A DNA stretch of 64,000 nt, from contig NC_045143.1 of assembly GCF_008831285.2 (NCBI RefSeq), forward strand, positions 18,005,655 to 18,069,654. Reading direction: 5' to 3'. Position 1 is the stretch's first letter, and every line of letters begins with the position of its first letter. A program made the translations under genes and the position numbers. The notes under the pieces were generated by a model. The model was given only the letters and a program-made list of their open reading frames with translations. It was not told the origin of the DNA and ran no database searches. Of the stretch, positions 31,361-44,126 are shown piece by piece. The DNA is from Nymphaea colorata. Taxonomy: Eukaryota > Streptophyta > Magnoliopsida > Nymphaeales > Nymphaeaceae.

Positions 31361-33656
31361 ATGGCGGCACCGAAGAAGGCGAGAGCCAGCAGGAACAAGG
31401 AGCTCATAAAGGGCGTGGGCCGCCTGTCGAGGTCGAAGGTGTACCACAAGAGGGGTCTGTGGGCGATCAAAGCCAAGCATGGAGGGGCTTTCCCCACCCA
31501 AAAGCCGTCGGAGAAGCCGACGGAGGCCAAGGCTGCCGAGAAGCCGCCCAAGTACTATCCCGCCGATGACGTCCCCAGGCCCATCCCTCGCAACCGCAAG
31601 CCCAAGCCAACCAAGCTCAGGTCTCTCTCTGTCCCTCTCTCTTCCATTCTGTAGATTAATTGAATATGCATCCTATTTATGTGTCTGCAATTAAACGTTT
31701 TTCGGAAAGAGTCGTCCTGCGTTATTTTTCTGTAGTCTTGTTGAATCTATTCTCCTTGTGTTTTTTTTTTCACCTGCTAATGAGTCTGTTTGCTTGATTT
31801 TTCTGGCTGATGCGTCAGTGTTCTCAACCCTTAAATCGCTAATATGGAGGTTTTGGCTTTACTGGATATGATAATCTCTATTTAGGTTCCCACCCAATGA
31901 TTTTTTCTGTGGGTATGTCACTGTTAAAATCTGACTTGTTTTGGAGTTTACAGTTGAAACATTGTGTGTTCCCAAATAGCAGACTGTTTTCGGGAGATCT
32001 CCACACTTCTAAATTCACGATTTTGAGTTCTCCATCCTACTAGAGAAATTTGTTATTTTCTGATTTTGCTTTTTTTACGTCCTATGCAGGGCTAGCATCA
32101 CCCCAGGAACAGTTTTGATCCTTCTGGCAGGACGCTTCATGGGAAAGAGAGTTGTCTTCTTGAAGCAGCTCCCTTCTGGGCTTCTTCTTGTTACTGGTAC
32201 ATATTGTTTTACTTGAATAAATGGTTGTATTGTCAGCTATAACATATATTGTCCAATTCTCCCTTCACAGTTATCTTGATTCTTTTTCTTTTTCAAATCA
32301 TTACATTTGTTTCCCTAGCCTAGCATCTTACTACATGAGAAGGTTTGCTAAGGTTTATTCTGCTGCATTAATTAATCTTCTAATGGTACTCTAACTGGAT
32401 TAGATCTCTGAAATGTAGGTCGGAGTGGAAGGGCAACTAGGTGCATGTCTGGTAGTACATGGCATTAGGGTGCCGCATGCATGGTGTTTTGCAAATTTAT
32501 ACATGTCCTTGGTTTCCATACTATATGGACGGATCTTTTGCAGTCAAAGGCAGTAGGTTGTCTGATTTTTTACTTTCCTCATAATGGTTTAAACTTGAAG
32601 TTCAAACGGTGAGAAGTGTGGAGATGGTATGCAGGCATGACTGAAAAGAAAAAATAGTTGAAGAGGAAGCTCAAACATAATCTTAATCAAGGTTTTGAAG
32701 CAAGTGTATTTTAGATGAATTTAATCCCAGACTCTCATTTTGATCTCACAACCTCTTGGGCAGGTCAATCATTTTGAGGTCATTCCTGGCTGGAAACATT
32801 TTGCAGCTTGTGCATGCAGTTGTCATGGGTTTGACTGTGACACATAGGCAGTATGAAAAGTAATAATATCAAGAGTCTCTTAAAATAAAGTTTTAGTTTT
32901 CCAAACTTGTGCGTTAGTATTTGAGCACTATATTGCATGCATGTCTGCCCACGAGCTTTGTCGTGTCCCTTGCACATGTACAAGGGATATGTAGATTTGT
33001 ATATTATTCTTCCTAATACACGTCTAGTTAATTTGGGGAATGCTGCAGCATTTCAGTATTACTGACTACTGTACTAGAGATGCAAAATAGATCATTTGAG
33101 GAGATCAGTTTATTTCAGGGTTTTCTATATAAACTCTCTGAAGTTATAGCTAAAAGCAGCTTTTCTCCTTGTTTTGAACTCTGTTATTCAACTCTTGTTT
33201 AGCTTTCAATTTCATTGTCTGCAGGACCATTCAAGGTGAATGGTGTTCCACTGAGACGTGTGAACCAAGCTTATGTAATAGCAACTTCTACTAAGATTGA
33301 CATCTCTGGTGTTAATGTGGAGAAATTTGATGACAAGTATTTCACCAAGGAGGCTCAGAAAAAGAAGAAGAAGACAGAAGGCCAATTCTTTGAGGCCAGC
33401 AAAGAGGTTTGAAAAATATAATGCTGATTTAACTTGCATTGAGCCTATGTTCCTCTCATTTGCAGTTCTAACTCCAGTACAAATTGTTTTTTTGTTTCAG
33501 GAATCCAAGGTTCTTCCTCAGGGAAAGAAGGACGACCAGAAGACTATTGACAGCCAACTTATCTCTAAAATAGAGGCCGTCCCAGATCTGAAGGCATATT
33601 TGGCAGCTAGATTTTCTCTCAGATCGGGCATGAAGCCTCATGAGCTTGTGTTTTAA
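31361..33656 (+). CDS. RPL6: 60S ribosomal protein L6 (eL6), four exons, 234 aa
   Basis: Exons 31361-31620, 32090-32196, 33225-33406 and 33501-33656 join in frame with GT-AG introns. They total 705 bases, giving 234 residues plus TAA, the usual length of plant eL6. The N-terminus ([18 protein letters not shown]) is basic. A Lys/Pro-rich stretch leads into the conserved core, which begins at exon 2 ([20 protein letters not shown]) and continues with [18 protein letters not shown] and [26 protein letters not shown] run sits around residues 169-173 and the C-terminus is PHELVF. The protein is a structural component of the cytosolic large ribosomal subunit. The start is the only in-frame ATG ahead of the conserved N-terminus. 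No damage is visible. It converges with the MCTP gene. Confidence 0.97.
31621..33224 (+). other. RPL6 introns 1 and 2
   Basis: Intron 1 is 31621-32089 (GTCTCT...GCAG). Intron 2 is 32197-33224 (GTACAT...GCAG). Exon 2 (32090-32196) lies between them. Both introns are AT-rich. I see no transposon or RNA gene in them. Confidence 0.8.
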
Positions 33657-35399
33657 AGAGAATCAATTGAGAAAATTTAGGCTTGTAGCATCATTTCGGA
33701 GAAAGTATTCTTTTTGTTTTGGCTATTGCTGGCTTACAATGTGTCCCTTGTGGTCAATTTTTGTTATCGGAGATTTCGTATCTTTGTGTGGGAAATGTAG
33801 GTAACTTCCAAGTAATTCATCGAATAGACATGTTGCCATGCTTTTTTTCTCTTATATCCTTATTATATAGTATTTGCAGTTAAATATGGTGTGGTGTTTC
33901 CTGGTAAAATCAACAAAGGCTTTATCTGTCTCGCTATTCAATCTTAGAAGTACATCTAGTGTTACAGTGTCTGCTACCCGGCTTTATATGTACCATGGAC
34001 CAGTATCCGTTTCACCCTCACATTCTTTTTCTGGACAGATAGGCAGCTACACGGCTTTGTATGTACCAGGCTTTCCGACGATGCACCTGGCCGCTGAACT
34101 CATTGTCCGTTTCAAGTTGAAGGTTTTGATTCAGGTTCCAAGTCAGTGAGATGGATCTTTGTTGGCTTCATGTTCTTGAGAGAAGCGATGTGGTGGTCAA
34201 GCCTTCCTGAAATTTCATGTTTAAATGGGAAGCATGGTTGCACTGCGTGGAGGTTAAGAAAATGAAACGTTCTAGCAGATCAACGACATTTCGAGTGGGT
34301 GATGCACATGCACCGGTTGGGTTCAGGTGTTTTGGGTTGAGAAAATAGGCCTGTGTGTGCTCCGTGCTTCATGCTTTCTTATCCATCTTTTATGTGCTAG
34401 GAGGCCTTTCAATATGGGCGTTCTAATTGCAAGTGCATTTAAAAAAATTTCAACTTCTTCCTGGCAACCATTCGACTAATATGTGCTGCATCTTTGACGT
34501 TTTCCTTTGCAACGCGTCATTTTTAATATCAGAATTTGCTGAAGATGTTGGACCGCCTAAGATTAGCTTCGATGTGTTGGCGGCCTAAGTTTTTATTGTT
34601 GAAAGAGAAACAAGGAAATCTCTAGACCTGAAACTAGGCAGCGTTTGACTGTTTACCCTGTTGTGTCTTTGTCGTCTATCGAGTGAGCGGCTAGAATCTT
34701 TAGATTGTTAATTAGTTCTACATAAATGAGATTTAATAGCATCTCCTTCCAAATATTACAATAGTATCAAGTTGTAATTAACCTACATTTACGACGCTAA
34801 AAAATTTTGTCCTTACGTCTCCATTACACGTGGACAGATTATTTCTTCCAAGGGACTTCCGACCATACTGAAGATTTTCAGTATCTCGGCCACGTATTTA
34901 TGGCCACACTGTAGACCGCCCAGGCTTTAATCCGATTTGCTCAGCCGAGCGCACAAGACCGATTATTTGTCAGCCCAGTAGCTCAAGAACATAGGCTGCA
35001 ATGGCTACCTACTCTTTAGAGCCATGTCAATGAAGAATAGCTTTCCAATAACGAAATCGAAGTCAAGGAACAATGCCAAGCCATGATAAATCCTTTATTG
35101 AGTCAATAACTGGCAGAAATACAAATGACATGTTTACACTAAAACTACCCAAGAACACCTGATGCCCAGGCTTCAGGCACGATACATCTGTCTTTATTGT
35201 ATAAAATACAACACTTTGATTAGCATAATCCAAGGAAAACAGCAAAGAGAAAACCAAAAAGAGAAGAATGATGATCGATACTGTAATACAGAAAAAACTA
35301 GCAAAGTCAAGAACACCATACCACATTTATTGGAGCAACACCCGTATTGGCTCCCCAATCTCTCTTTGAAATCCTTGGAGCTGGCAGCTTTGGATACTC
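33657..35399. other. Convergent intergenic region between RPL6 and the MCTP gene
   Basis: This holds the 3' UTRs of both genes. RPL6 is followed by T-rich sequence with TATTATATAG near 33860. The MCTP 3' UTR lies just below 35400. No further gene is supported; the open frames are short and have no recognisable content. Confidence 0.6.
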
Positions 35400-37772
35400 T
35401 CAGAGCATGCTGTCTATTTTGGCTGGCAATCTCTTGAAGAAATTGCTTGGAACTGACGGCAACTTGCTCCTAAACCTTGGGTGCCTCAAGGTGTAGAGTC
35501 CTCCAACCAGGGCCACTACTCTGAAGGGTGTCACATACAGAACTACAGCTGCAATCAAGCAGAACAATATGAACAGGCTTGTAGCTCTTGGGTCTCTCCA
35601 ACTCAGAAGAGATTGAAACCTCTCTCCCTGTGTTGCAATGTCCCCCACCACTGTCTGTATCCTCCCTGCAATGCTTCTGAGTCTGTCATAACGTATGCGG
35701 ACTATGTCCTGAGGCTTCGACGTCGGGAAGGTGTCGAATTCCTCATCTAACTCATCAGCACTGACTGCCTCTGCCCAAGAGAGGCGTGTGTCCATATGAG
35801 GTGGATGCCTAGGTCTGAATCTATAGTTCCACAACCCGATCATGAACATGTACAGAAATACTGTTGGGAGGATCAGTTCAGGGTACCACACAAGGATCAA
35901 GAATAGCACATGAACCAGCACCGTGGTAATGGGGTTCCTCCAATGGCAAATATCAGTAAACCACTTGACAATGGAAATAAACCCAGAGAACAAGGATACG
36001 ATTCTGAAGAAATTTGCTTTGCTCCTCCTCATACTCCACATGTGAGAGTCCACATCCAACATGTACTCCACCACCTCCTTCCTAAGAGGAGGTTCAGCCC
36101 TTCCCAGCCTTGCTGCAACGATGTTCATGGCTTGATGTCTTAGCATGTCAAGTTGACTCACAGTAAAAGGATGCAGGTAATGCATCTTGGGGAGCAGAGG
36201 GTGACCATAGATGTAGATCATATGTGCTATAGATAGACATGTGAACCTGACAGCCAGCTGAAGCTCACCCATTTTCTTCACCCCAGAAGGGTGAAGAACA
36301 AGCAGGGGATATGAGTGAGTGTAGATCCTGTCAGCTTCTAATGTTGAGAGCCGGATTCTTACCTTCCCTATCCTTGAATCTCTTGCTACGGCACCAACAG
36401 ATGGTGCCTTCTCTGTACTACCAAGATGACAATTATCAAACACTCCTAAAGTGATGACAGTACATGGGTCATAGACTTCCCAGGTGTACTGCTCATTCCA
36501 TTTAGGACTGAAGCTGTCTAAGATGGTTCTTGTTCTAACCCACTTCTGCCCATACTTTGCAACACAATAAGAATCTGTGGTGCCTTTGCCTTCTCTAGAT
36601 TTCATGGGCAGAAGTCCCTTTGCACTTAATATGCCAACTTCTAAAATTCCTACAGGTTGCTTCCACAATTGCCTTGCAGTTGGTCGTTGGTCGCTAATGT
36701 ACATAGTGGACTCATCGAGAACATGATAAGCACCTTCCAAGCAGACTCTTAGGTGAACTCTGCTTGAGAATTTGAGCTCTTTTCTCTTGTCAGCCTCCAA
36801 AACTCCAAAGCCGAACTTTTCCAAGTTAAACCAGCGCGAGTGAACTGGCCTGTGATCCATCCTTTTCTCGAACAATGTCAACGGCAGCACAATCTTTCCC
36901 AGCACATCATCCCTCGTAGGGGTTACTCTGTCCTCCACAGTTAGCAAAAGCTGTTCCTCAAAAGGCTCTGCTGCAACAAAGACGAGATCTTCGTTCCAAA
37001 ATGGAGTTGAGACTCGAGTGGAACATATTTTGGTCTTGAGCACCTGATTGCCCAGTTGGACTTTAACAAATGCCTCTGGGGACCTGCCCTTCTCATTTGG
37101 CTGCAAGTCCTGTGCTTCGATCACATTAACTCTAAGGTACCATAGTTTAGGGGAGACATACACCTTCGATCTGACGTTGAAGACTCCTTCACCGTGAACA
37201 GCAGCGGCATCGCTGTGCCATGCTTCAGGGAAAGCTTCGTCTGCCTGGGTTCCCATCCACACAGCAAGCATGATCTCTCCCCTGACTTTGCCTTCACCTC
37301 GCCGGTCTTCTAGCCTGTACCATTGCGGTGCCAATGGACTATCAGGAGGCACTCTGGTGGGCACCTCATTGAGATCAAAGACTACTTTCCCAAGATAGTC
37401 ATCCCTTCCTATCATCTCCTTATCCTTAACAAAAACCTCCAGCAGTGATGACTGTATCCTCTCTTTTGAGAAGGCAAATACTTGGTTCCATTCAGGATTA
37501 GGCTTCTTTTCAAAGTGCCTCGTTCTTCCCTTGTAATTTCCAAGCTTTACCTCCACGTAAGGGTCACAGCTTCCTGTGATTACATTCGTTGGAAGCTCTT
37601 TAGCCTTCACCACTCGAATGTAAAGGTAGTGAATCTGCTCCACGAGGTCATAGGTACTAGTGTATTTTTCTCCATTTCCCAGAATGCTTCCTCCTCCAAC
37701 TGTCCATCTCTCCCCAAGTTGTGGAGTAGTGTCCTTCAATTTGTAGTCCTGATCGTGCTGCATCTGCTGCAT
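35400..37772 (-). CDS. MCTP/FTIP-family protein: three C2 domains and a phosphoribosyltransferase C-terminal domain
   Basis: A single open frame of 790 aa ends in TGA. C2 domains are at about residues 49-155, 211-318 and 374-510. A PRT_C region follows (about 630-790) with two hydrophobic membrane segments or hairpins, about 614-648 and 731-760. This order and length match three-C2 plant MCTPs such as FTIP1-like proteins. These sit in the ER and plasmodesmal membranes and tether or traffic cargo such as FT-type florigens in the founding members. The first C2 keeps the acidic loops (SCDPY at 68-72, KDKEMIGRDD at 116-125). The second has Ser-Pro-Glu-Ala (231-234) where the loop-1 Asp is usual, so calcium binding there may be weak. 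The third keeps TTDSY and VFDN. Absence of coding introns is normal for this family. The start is the first ATG (MQQMQHDQ), and a 40-residue linker precedes C2-1. The specific cargo cannot be told from sequence. Confidence 0.93.
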   Translation of the reverse strand: MQQMQHDQDYKLKDTTPQLGERWTVGGGSILGNGEKYTSTYDLVEQIHYLYIRVVKAKELPTNVITGSCDPYVEVKLGNYKGRTRHFEKKPNPEWNQVFAFSKERIQSSLLEVFVKDKEMIGRDDYLGKVVFDLNEVPTRVPPDSPLAPQWYRLEDRRGEGKVRGEIMLAVWMGTQADEAFPEAWHSDAAAVHGEGVFNVRSKVYVSPKLWYLRVNVIEAQDLQPNEKGRSPEAFVKVQLGNQVLKTKICSTRVSTPFWNEDLVFVAAEPFEEQLLLTVEDRVTPTRDDVLGKIVLPLTLFEKRMDHRPVHSRWFNLEKFGFGVLEADKRKELKFSSRVHLRVCLEGAYHVLDESTMYISDQRPTARQLWKQPVGILEVGILSAKGLLPMKSREGKGTTDSYCVAKYGQKWVRTRTILDSFSPKWNEQYTWEVYDPCTVITLGVFDNCHLGSTEKAPSVGAVARDSRIGKVRIRLSTLEADRIYTHSYPLLVLHPSGVKKMGELQLAVRFTCLSIAHMIYIYGHPLLPKMHYLHPFTVSQLDMLRHQAMNIVAARLGRAEPPLRKEVVEYMLDVDSHMWSMRRSKANFFRIVSLFSGFISIVKWFTDICHWRNPITTVLVHVLFLILVWYPELILPTVFLYMFMIGLWNYRFRPRHPPHMDTRLSWAEAVSADELDEEFDTFPTSKPQDIVRIRYDRLRSIAGRIQTVVGDIATQGERFQSLLSWRDPRATSLFILFCLIAAVVLYVTPFRVVALVGGLYTLRHPRFRSKLPSVPSNFFKRLPAKIDSML

Positions 37773-38830
37773 GATTATCAGGCTGCTTTTCTTGCAGAGG
37801 TTTATTGAGCTGCTGCTTTTCTTGGTGATTGTCTGTCGATGGTATCAAAATGTTCACTTCCAAAGGCTACTTGATTTTTCTGTAGTGTATGGTAAGGATA
37901 TGAGAGGTCAAATTGGTGTAATAGAACTGCAAATTGATGCAGTTACAGAAAAACTTGTGCTTGGTGTAAATAAAAACTAAATTGTTGGAATCAGCGTGTT
38001 TGATACCACTATCAATGGGCAAAGCAGTGTTACCTTTACTACTGCAACACAAGGCAGGAAATTGCTGGTGGCGTTTAAGGAGGCAGCAATGGCAGAGATG
38101 AAGTTTCGGATTCACTTGAAGGGTTAGTCTATCCTTTATATGGGAAAGAAGCCAAACACCCACCGATTGAAATCTCTATGGAACTCCTCTGATTGATTCA
38201 GTTTGCCAAGAAAGCTCCAGCAGGTCTTTCTTCATTGGTTGTATCTAGAAATATGGATGGTCTGGTTAAGAGGGGAAGCATATAGTTCGCCTGAATCATA
38301 AACTTCTCACACTGAACTGGTTTGAAGCCTCAGTCAAGGCAGAGTTTTGGTTTCCTGTTCATGAAAACGACCTTCTATTTATGTGCTGGAGGGATAGGGA
38401 TGTCCTTCCCTCGCCGTGGGATCATGCGCATCCATAAATTCGACAACCAGCTTCATCTTTATGCTTGTCTTGCTCTTTACCCTTGTGAGCGGACACAGGT
38501 GCTCCTCTCTCTGCAAGGAAGCCGAGGTTACCAATGGGAAGCAAAGCCGTTTGTTCACTTGAGATCTATAAAAAGCAAAAGAAAGAATGCCTTGGAGTGG
38601 GAATTTTGATCTGTTTACTTTCATTTTAAACTGAGGCACTTTTTCTTGTGGAAGAAGAATCGAAGCCTCTGGGCATGTGAATTCAGAGCAGGGAGCATAT
38701 TTGGATCGATTCTGTAGATGGCGAGTTTTGCAATTCTTAGTTATATAATAATAAAAATCCAATTCTCTTCACGGCGTTCAGCTGATCTAAATCCAAACCA
38801 TCCTAATCTTTATTTTTAAGGCTGGCATGG
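37773..38830. other. Upstream region of the MCTP gene, no gene recognised
   Basis: This should contain the MCTP promoter and 5' UTR on the minus strand. Several short open frames on both strands overlap here (for example 38322-38609 plus and 38379-38762 minus), but none shows a domain or a family I recognise. I could not fix a TATA box or start site. Confidence 0.4.
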
Positions 38831-40944
38831 TAAGAGAAACTAGAAGTTACTCTAGACTTTTTGACGTTCCTAAACACCTATATGTTAAGTAAAGGGGCCT
38901 TTACGGCCTTCAATTTTGATGTTAGAATTAAAATTCTAGAAACAAAACTCTACCTTAAACTGAAATTGGAATGAAAATTCTAGTCCAAGTTTCCTTTTAT
39001 GTTGGTAGCCTGTAATTTTCATTCTAGAATTGAAAACGATATGTGTTTGAAAAAATAGGAATTAAACTTTTATAACTGATGAATTAAAATGGTCTTGCCA
39101 TATGCCCTAAAGAGAGATGAAAAAATTTTAAAATTCTGAAATTATAATTTCATTTCAAACACTAAAATCACAAATTCAGAATTTGATTCAATAATGAGCT
39201 TACAATTGATGAACCAAAATTCTTTGTTTAATTACACAATTCTCATTTCATCAAAAAATGAGAATTGAGTTCTAGAATTCTACCATTCTGGTATTATCAA
39301 ATACTCTGTAAGATGATCTACCCTAAAGAATTATGTACAAGTATTATCTGCCAGTCTCAGCCTAGCATTTTACATTATTATATGACACCTCATTCTTGTA
39401 TATATAGAAACTCATATTGGTTGCATAGGAGCCGTGTTTCAACAGAAATTTCCATCCCAAGAGGAATCCATCTCTCTCTCTCTGCTCACTTTTGTGGGTT
39501 TTTGGATTGGAATTCTTTTCTTCTTTAGCAAGGTCTAAGCAACTGCGTGAGATGCTCAAAGCAAGTGCGCTACCAAAGTAGGGAGCTTTAGGCGGAAAAG
39601 CAAAATGAGAATGGATACTTCATAACATAGATGAAGGTACTTTTTAGCCTTCTTTATTCTCTTTGCGTAGGTCACGATCAAGACGTCGCTCAAATGTTTA
39701 CGCAAGGATGTAAACTGGTTGGTTTCGGGTCCGATCAAATCTGTATGCCAAATTCTACTTAACTGGATTCTATCTGTTCAGATCCGGACTCCAACTCAAA
39801 CCTGAGTTCTTAAGACCAAATTTGGGTCCAACTTGTATCAGATCTCGGGGCAGAAGATTAGACTTGGATCTGGATTAGGTGATGAAGCTTCATACTTGAT
39901 CTGAAACCATCAATAATAAGATCCAGATTTGCTTACCACATCCAACTGAATAGATTTGAAATGGAATGGACAGTTGAATATTTCTGATCCATTAGATCGC
40001 TTCTCAAATGTCACTTCACAAAGCCTGCTCCACACTTGATTCTTACCCAAAAGTACAAAGCCTGCTCATTGTCGTCAAAATGAGACTAGGTCTGCCTGGA
40101 TTGCCCAACACGTATGGTATCAGTAACTTGTCCGAATGAGACAGGCTTGTAGAACTTTAATTTTTCCTGGATTTTTCTAGATTTTAAATTCTTTAAATTA
40201 ATTTTGTGTTGCAAGGCATTTCTCTTCGATATCTGCCTCATAAAGTATTTATACATGTTACTTCCTTTGTGGGCCATCGTTATAACATTATATATTTTGT
40301 AAAGTTCATAAACAGAAATCACAATTTTGAAAATTGTAAGAAAATTATAACTTTTTTTGGAAGAAGTTAGAAGAAATGCTAAATTTACGACAAGCTGCTG
40401 AAGAAAATAATAAAGTTTCACCTTGTGGAGTCTTCTTGAACTCTCACAACATTAGATTTGCGTATTTTCTAAGGCAGTTAGGAGACACCATACTACCAAT
40501 CTCAACGTTGTCTATCAAAACGGGTTAGAAACTTTAGCAGTTGTAGCCTGCGATCTTACATAGAGATACGTAGGATTTACATATAATGCTAATGAGGGGA
40601 TTCACACAAGGGGATCTGTTAGAGATTTCACCATTAAATCAAATTATTTGTGTAAAGGATACATGTTCTAGATGATCATAGACATGGTTGTCAAGTGGAC
40701 CACACCAATGCTAAGTAGGGTTCTACATGTTAGGAACTTTTGAAGCACCCGCACTAAGATGAGCATATATATATATATATATATTTGAGATCACACGCCA
40801 CTGAGTGTCATACTGGTTCAACGCTCGGCGGTCATTTGATCTTAAATGATTGAACAATGCTGTTTTTTAAAGAAATAAAAAAAATCGATGCGTCACTCCC
40901 CGTAGGGCCTTTGGCACCAGCCATGCTCGCAAACCGTTGCTAGG
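38830..40944. other. AT-rich region with MITE-like ATTCTAGAATT sequence
   Basis: At 38900-39300 AATTCTAGAA and AATTCCATTT-like motifs recur in both orientations, as in small inverted-repeat elements; ends were not resolved. Degenerate GGATCTGGATT motifs lie at 39730-39990. An (AT)n run lies at about 40766-40784. No gene is supported. Confidence 0.4.
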
Positions 40945-41160
40945 GCTGCACACGAACTGCATCAAGCTGGTTGGCCAGCTTGAGCTCGAGCTTGACTCAA
41001 AAAAATCAAGCTCAAGCTTGGCTTAAATTCGAGTCGAGCTCCATAGAACAGGCTTCAGCTCGTGTTGACTCGATTCACTTAACTCTTTTAATTCGTTTAT
41101 GTTAATTCAACCTGTCTCATTTCTTTTAACTCATTAGCTCAATTTAACTGGTTTCTTTTC
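40945..41160. mobile_element. Left end of another TAGGGCTGCACACGA element
   Basis: TAGGGCTGCACACGAAC at about 40945 is followed by GAGCTCGAGCTTGACTC motifs, as in the element at 5501-6725. A convincing right end and target duplication were not found. GAGCCCGAGTTGGAGGCAGC near 41325 could be a decayed one. Confidence 0.5.
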
Positions 41161-41455
41161 GTTAATTCAATTATGAATGACTATGTAGCACAAAGTCTAA
41201 AGAAAGAATGTACATATTCTGCATCCAAATACCCCCTAAAGGAAAACTTAGCAATAAAAAAATCTCTCATCCATAACACATTTATGTAGTTGCATAAAGT
41301 TGAGTTTCTACGAGCAAGTTTGAGTTGAGCCCGAGTTGGAGGCAGCGACCCACCCTTTGCAGAAAAGGGGCAAACTGGTTCACCTTCCCCACCATCATTT
41401 TTTTTAAAGATCATCCGTTAACATTAGAGGGTCTTCATCAAGCGCAAGAATACTA

Positions 41456-43000
41456 ATTTTTAGTAGTTCTTATCAAGTGCCATGGAAAACAGTTGGTGGG
41501 AAGAACAATATACCATAGAAAACAGTGACTCCTTTCAATGGCAGTATTTGCGTATGGCACAAATGCATACCATTTATAACAAATACAATTTATCTCCAAA
41601 AACCTTTTAATGCTACTCAGAAAGTGTTATTGTCGTTTTTTTATGAACATTATCAAAGTGTGTTTCAGAACCGTGTTTGAAGCACCGTAGTTTGTTTGTC
41701 TTGGTAGTGAAGAAATGCTGAATGATTTCCTATGGCAAGGATTAAATGCTGCTAAAAAGTGTTTGTATTGACACATTCAATGTGTCATTATATGGTATAT
41801 GGTGGATTGTAAGTGTCACTAAAGGAAGTTCATGACTCATTCATATGCCATTGTTAACATTTAATGTCACATCTGAAGTTCCGAACTCTCATTGACTTTT
41901 CAATTGCACATATTTACATGCCATTATTGATGTAGTGTAGGAAGTTGAGGGAACCCTAAAAAACCTTTCACTACAAGGAAATACAGTTTACAGTTTCAAA
42001 TTCAAAAAAATTGGTCTTTATTATCCAAATAATCTTGTGTACACAACTATTTAAAATTTAATACTATGCATAAACTGAACTTGTACTAGGACTTTATCAG
42101 TTGAGTGCTTCTCTTGAAACCAATCACACCAAGAGCTTCAACTCCCTGCATCATGAAGTAATTGATGCTTTTAATTGTAAGGAGTATGACTGAATCTCAT
42201 GTTTCAACAGCAGCAGCACCGACTAGCAGTACTCACAGATCACCAACCAATGGCACAAGCTGCCTACAAGGGAAACGACATTTATAAAACACTACAACGA
42301 TGCACTTTACCAAGTATTGCCTGAAAATAATTCACTCTCAGATCACAAACAAATAACAAATATGTAAAAATGTACAAGCTTATGTATGAATACAAGCAAT
42401 GAGCCAAAACACATGCATTTGAAAACAACATAAATGAGCCAAAAAAACAAATTGAAACTGGAAAAACAACGTCAGCTATTCAGCAAGTGTGCATTGCAAG
42501 ATAATTCCCATTATAGCTTTCATTCTCTAAAAGAGCAAATGGTTGAGTTTCTTCACAAAATTGTATAAAAGCAAGCTAAATAGTCAGATGGTTGAATACT
42601 TTCCTTAGTAAAAAAAAATCAAGAGAAATGTGGAAGCATGATATGCCGTCCTCCAAAAATTGGTTGTGAAGTAATATAGGTTCACTTCATCTTAGGGACT
42701 TGAAGTCCAAAAGATCCACTGGTTGAAGAGAAGAAAGGTAAAACTACCTAAAAGCTCAATACCATAAATATCTTGCAACATTGCAGGATCAAGGGTTGCA
42801 CACATATCAAATGTACATCCTAGTAATTCCTTTCATCTGCTGCCAACAAATACACCAAGTCAATATCGATAATTTGTGACAGCAGTGCCAAGTTGAATTA
42901 TAGAATAAATCTAGAGACACACAAATGACAATAACAAAGTCACAGATATGCCCAAATGACAACAACAAAGTCACACATATGAAAAAAGGCATCATCTAAC
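41456..43000 (+). repeat. Dispersed repeat pair, copy A (partner 53129-54030)
   Basis: Two blocks match 53129-54030 in the same order: 41456-41783 (with TTCTTATCAAGTG, GACTCC-TTCAATGGCA, GTAGTGAAGAAATG) and about 42130-43000 (AACATGAAGTAATTGATG-like, TATGACTGAATCTCATG). About 340 bp between the blocks is absent in the partner and begins soon after with CACTACAAGGAAA (41969). TAGTGGC/CACTA-like motifs hint at CACTA transposon subterminal sequence. No transposase is seen. Confidence 0.6.
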
Positions 43001-43705
43001 TAAAATAAGGTCCAATTTTACAACTTATGTTAATCAATGGACAAATGAAGATCTTAAAATGCACCCAACAATTCACAATAAGAAACTAGTTAGAAGGGTC
43101 AACCAATCTAGCTGGACCTCCTGGAGTTCAAGCTTACCTAAAATATGACACATCATCCACTAATGATTCTCATAATACTTTCAACCATGTGCACCCATCA
43201 ATGAGGTTCATTTCCATGAAAAATATAAAGTTTCTTAATTTCAAGACTATGGTATGTTATACTATACAAAAATGAAGCATGAAAACCAACAAATGTGTAA
43301 TTTATAACAATTTCACAACTATGTGAAACTGATGCCCCATTTAAACATACAAATAACAAACATAACATGCCAAAATAAATAAATAAATAAATGTAACATA
43401 AAATTACACATGCAAACATCATTTGATCCTATAATATCATTTTCTACTTTGACCAATGCCTAATTTGTTTATTTTACTAATGTGGTTACAAAACCATTTT
43501 TTTCCAAATAAGGTATCATGTGTAGGCACACTAGGCAACATGACATTTATATCTTGAGAATTACTTTAAATATAATTGTGCTCTTTAATTAAAAAATAAA
43601 ACATGGAACACACATACATACAACAAGACAACTTCTTGTATCTTCAGCTAGGAGAGAACCCTTGCCTACAAATACTGTTTTACTGAATTATTGTTCATGA
43701 AACTT

Positions 43706-43755
43706 TTTGACTTTTTGTACTTTTTGTACTTTTTGTACTTTTTGTACTTGTACTT
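43706..43755 (+). repeat. 10-bp tandem repeat TTTTTGTACT, about four copies
   Basis: ACTTTTTGTACTTTTTGT repeats lie just outside the left end of the gypsy element at 43803. Confidence 0.8.
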
Positions 43756-43802
43756 CATATTTGTCATTTAATGATTTGCTTGATATCTCACTGATTTGTT
43801 TC

Positions 43803-44126
43803 TGATATTAGTGATACCAAAGAGACTCATACAATTTGCAGTTATGGTTAACAAAAAGCAAAAAAAGAGTTTCCTAAACTCATGCATGTTAAAACAAAAA
43901 TTTCTGCTTCGAGGGGAAAAACATTTCCAGCCCTAAGGCATTGTGTTAAAGTTCTCATTATTCTCATAACCCTATTTAGAAAATATAAAAGGGATGGGCA
44001 GAGTGGGTTTCAGATCTCTATTGGGTCTAGTTCTTATGATGACTTTTCCAAGCTCATTACAAGTAAGTAACTTGATTAAAAAAGGATCAATTGTTAATAG
44101 AATCTAATGACTATTTTCATGTATCA
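43803..44126 (-). repeat. 3' LTR of the gypsy element
   Basis: It aligns end to end with 49341-49660 (324 against 320 bases). Shared blocks include CATGCATGTTAAAA, AAAGGGATGGGCA-AGTGG, and a TGATACATGAA start on the minus strand. The two LTRs differ at many sites by eye, so the insertion is old. Confidence 0.85.

Noticed and set aside
35481-37808. Plus-strand open frames opposite the MCTP gene
   Set aside because: Antisense shadows of a strongly conserved coding sequence.
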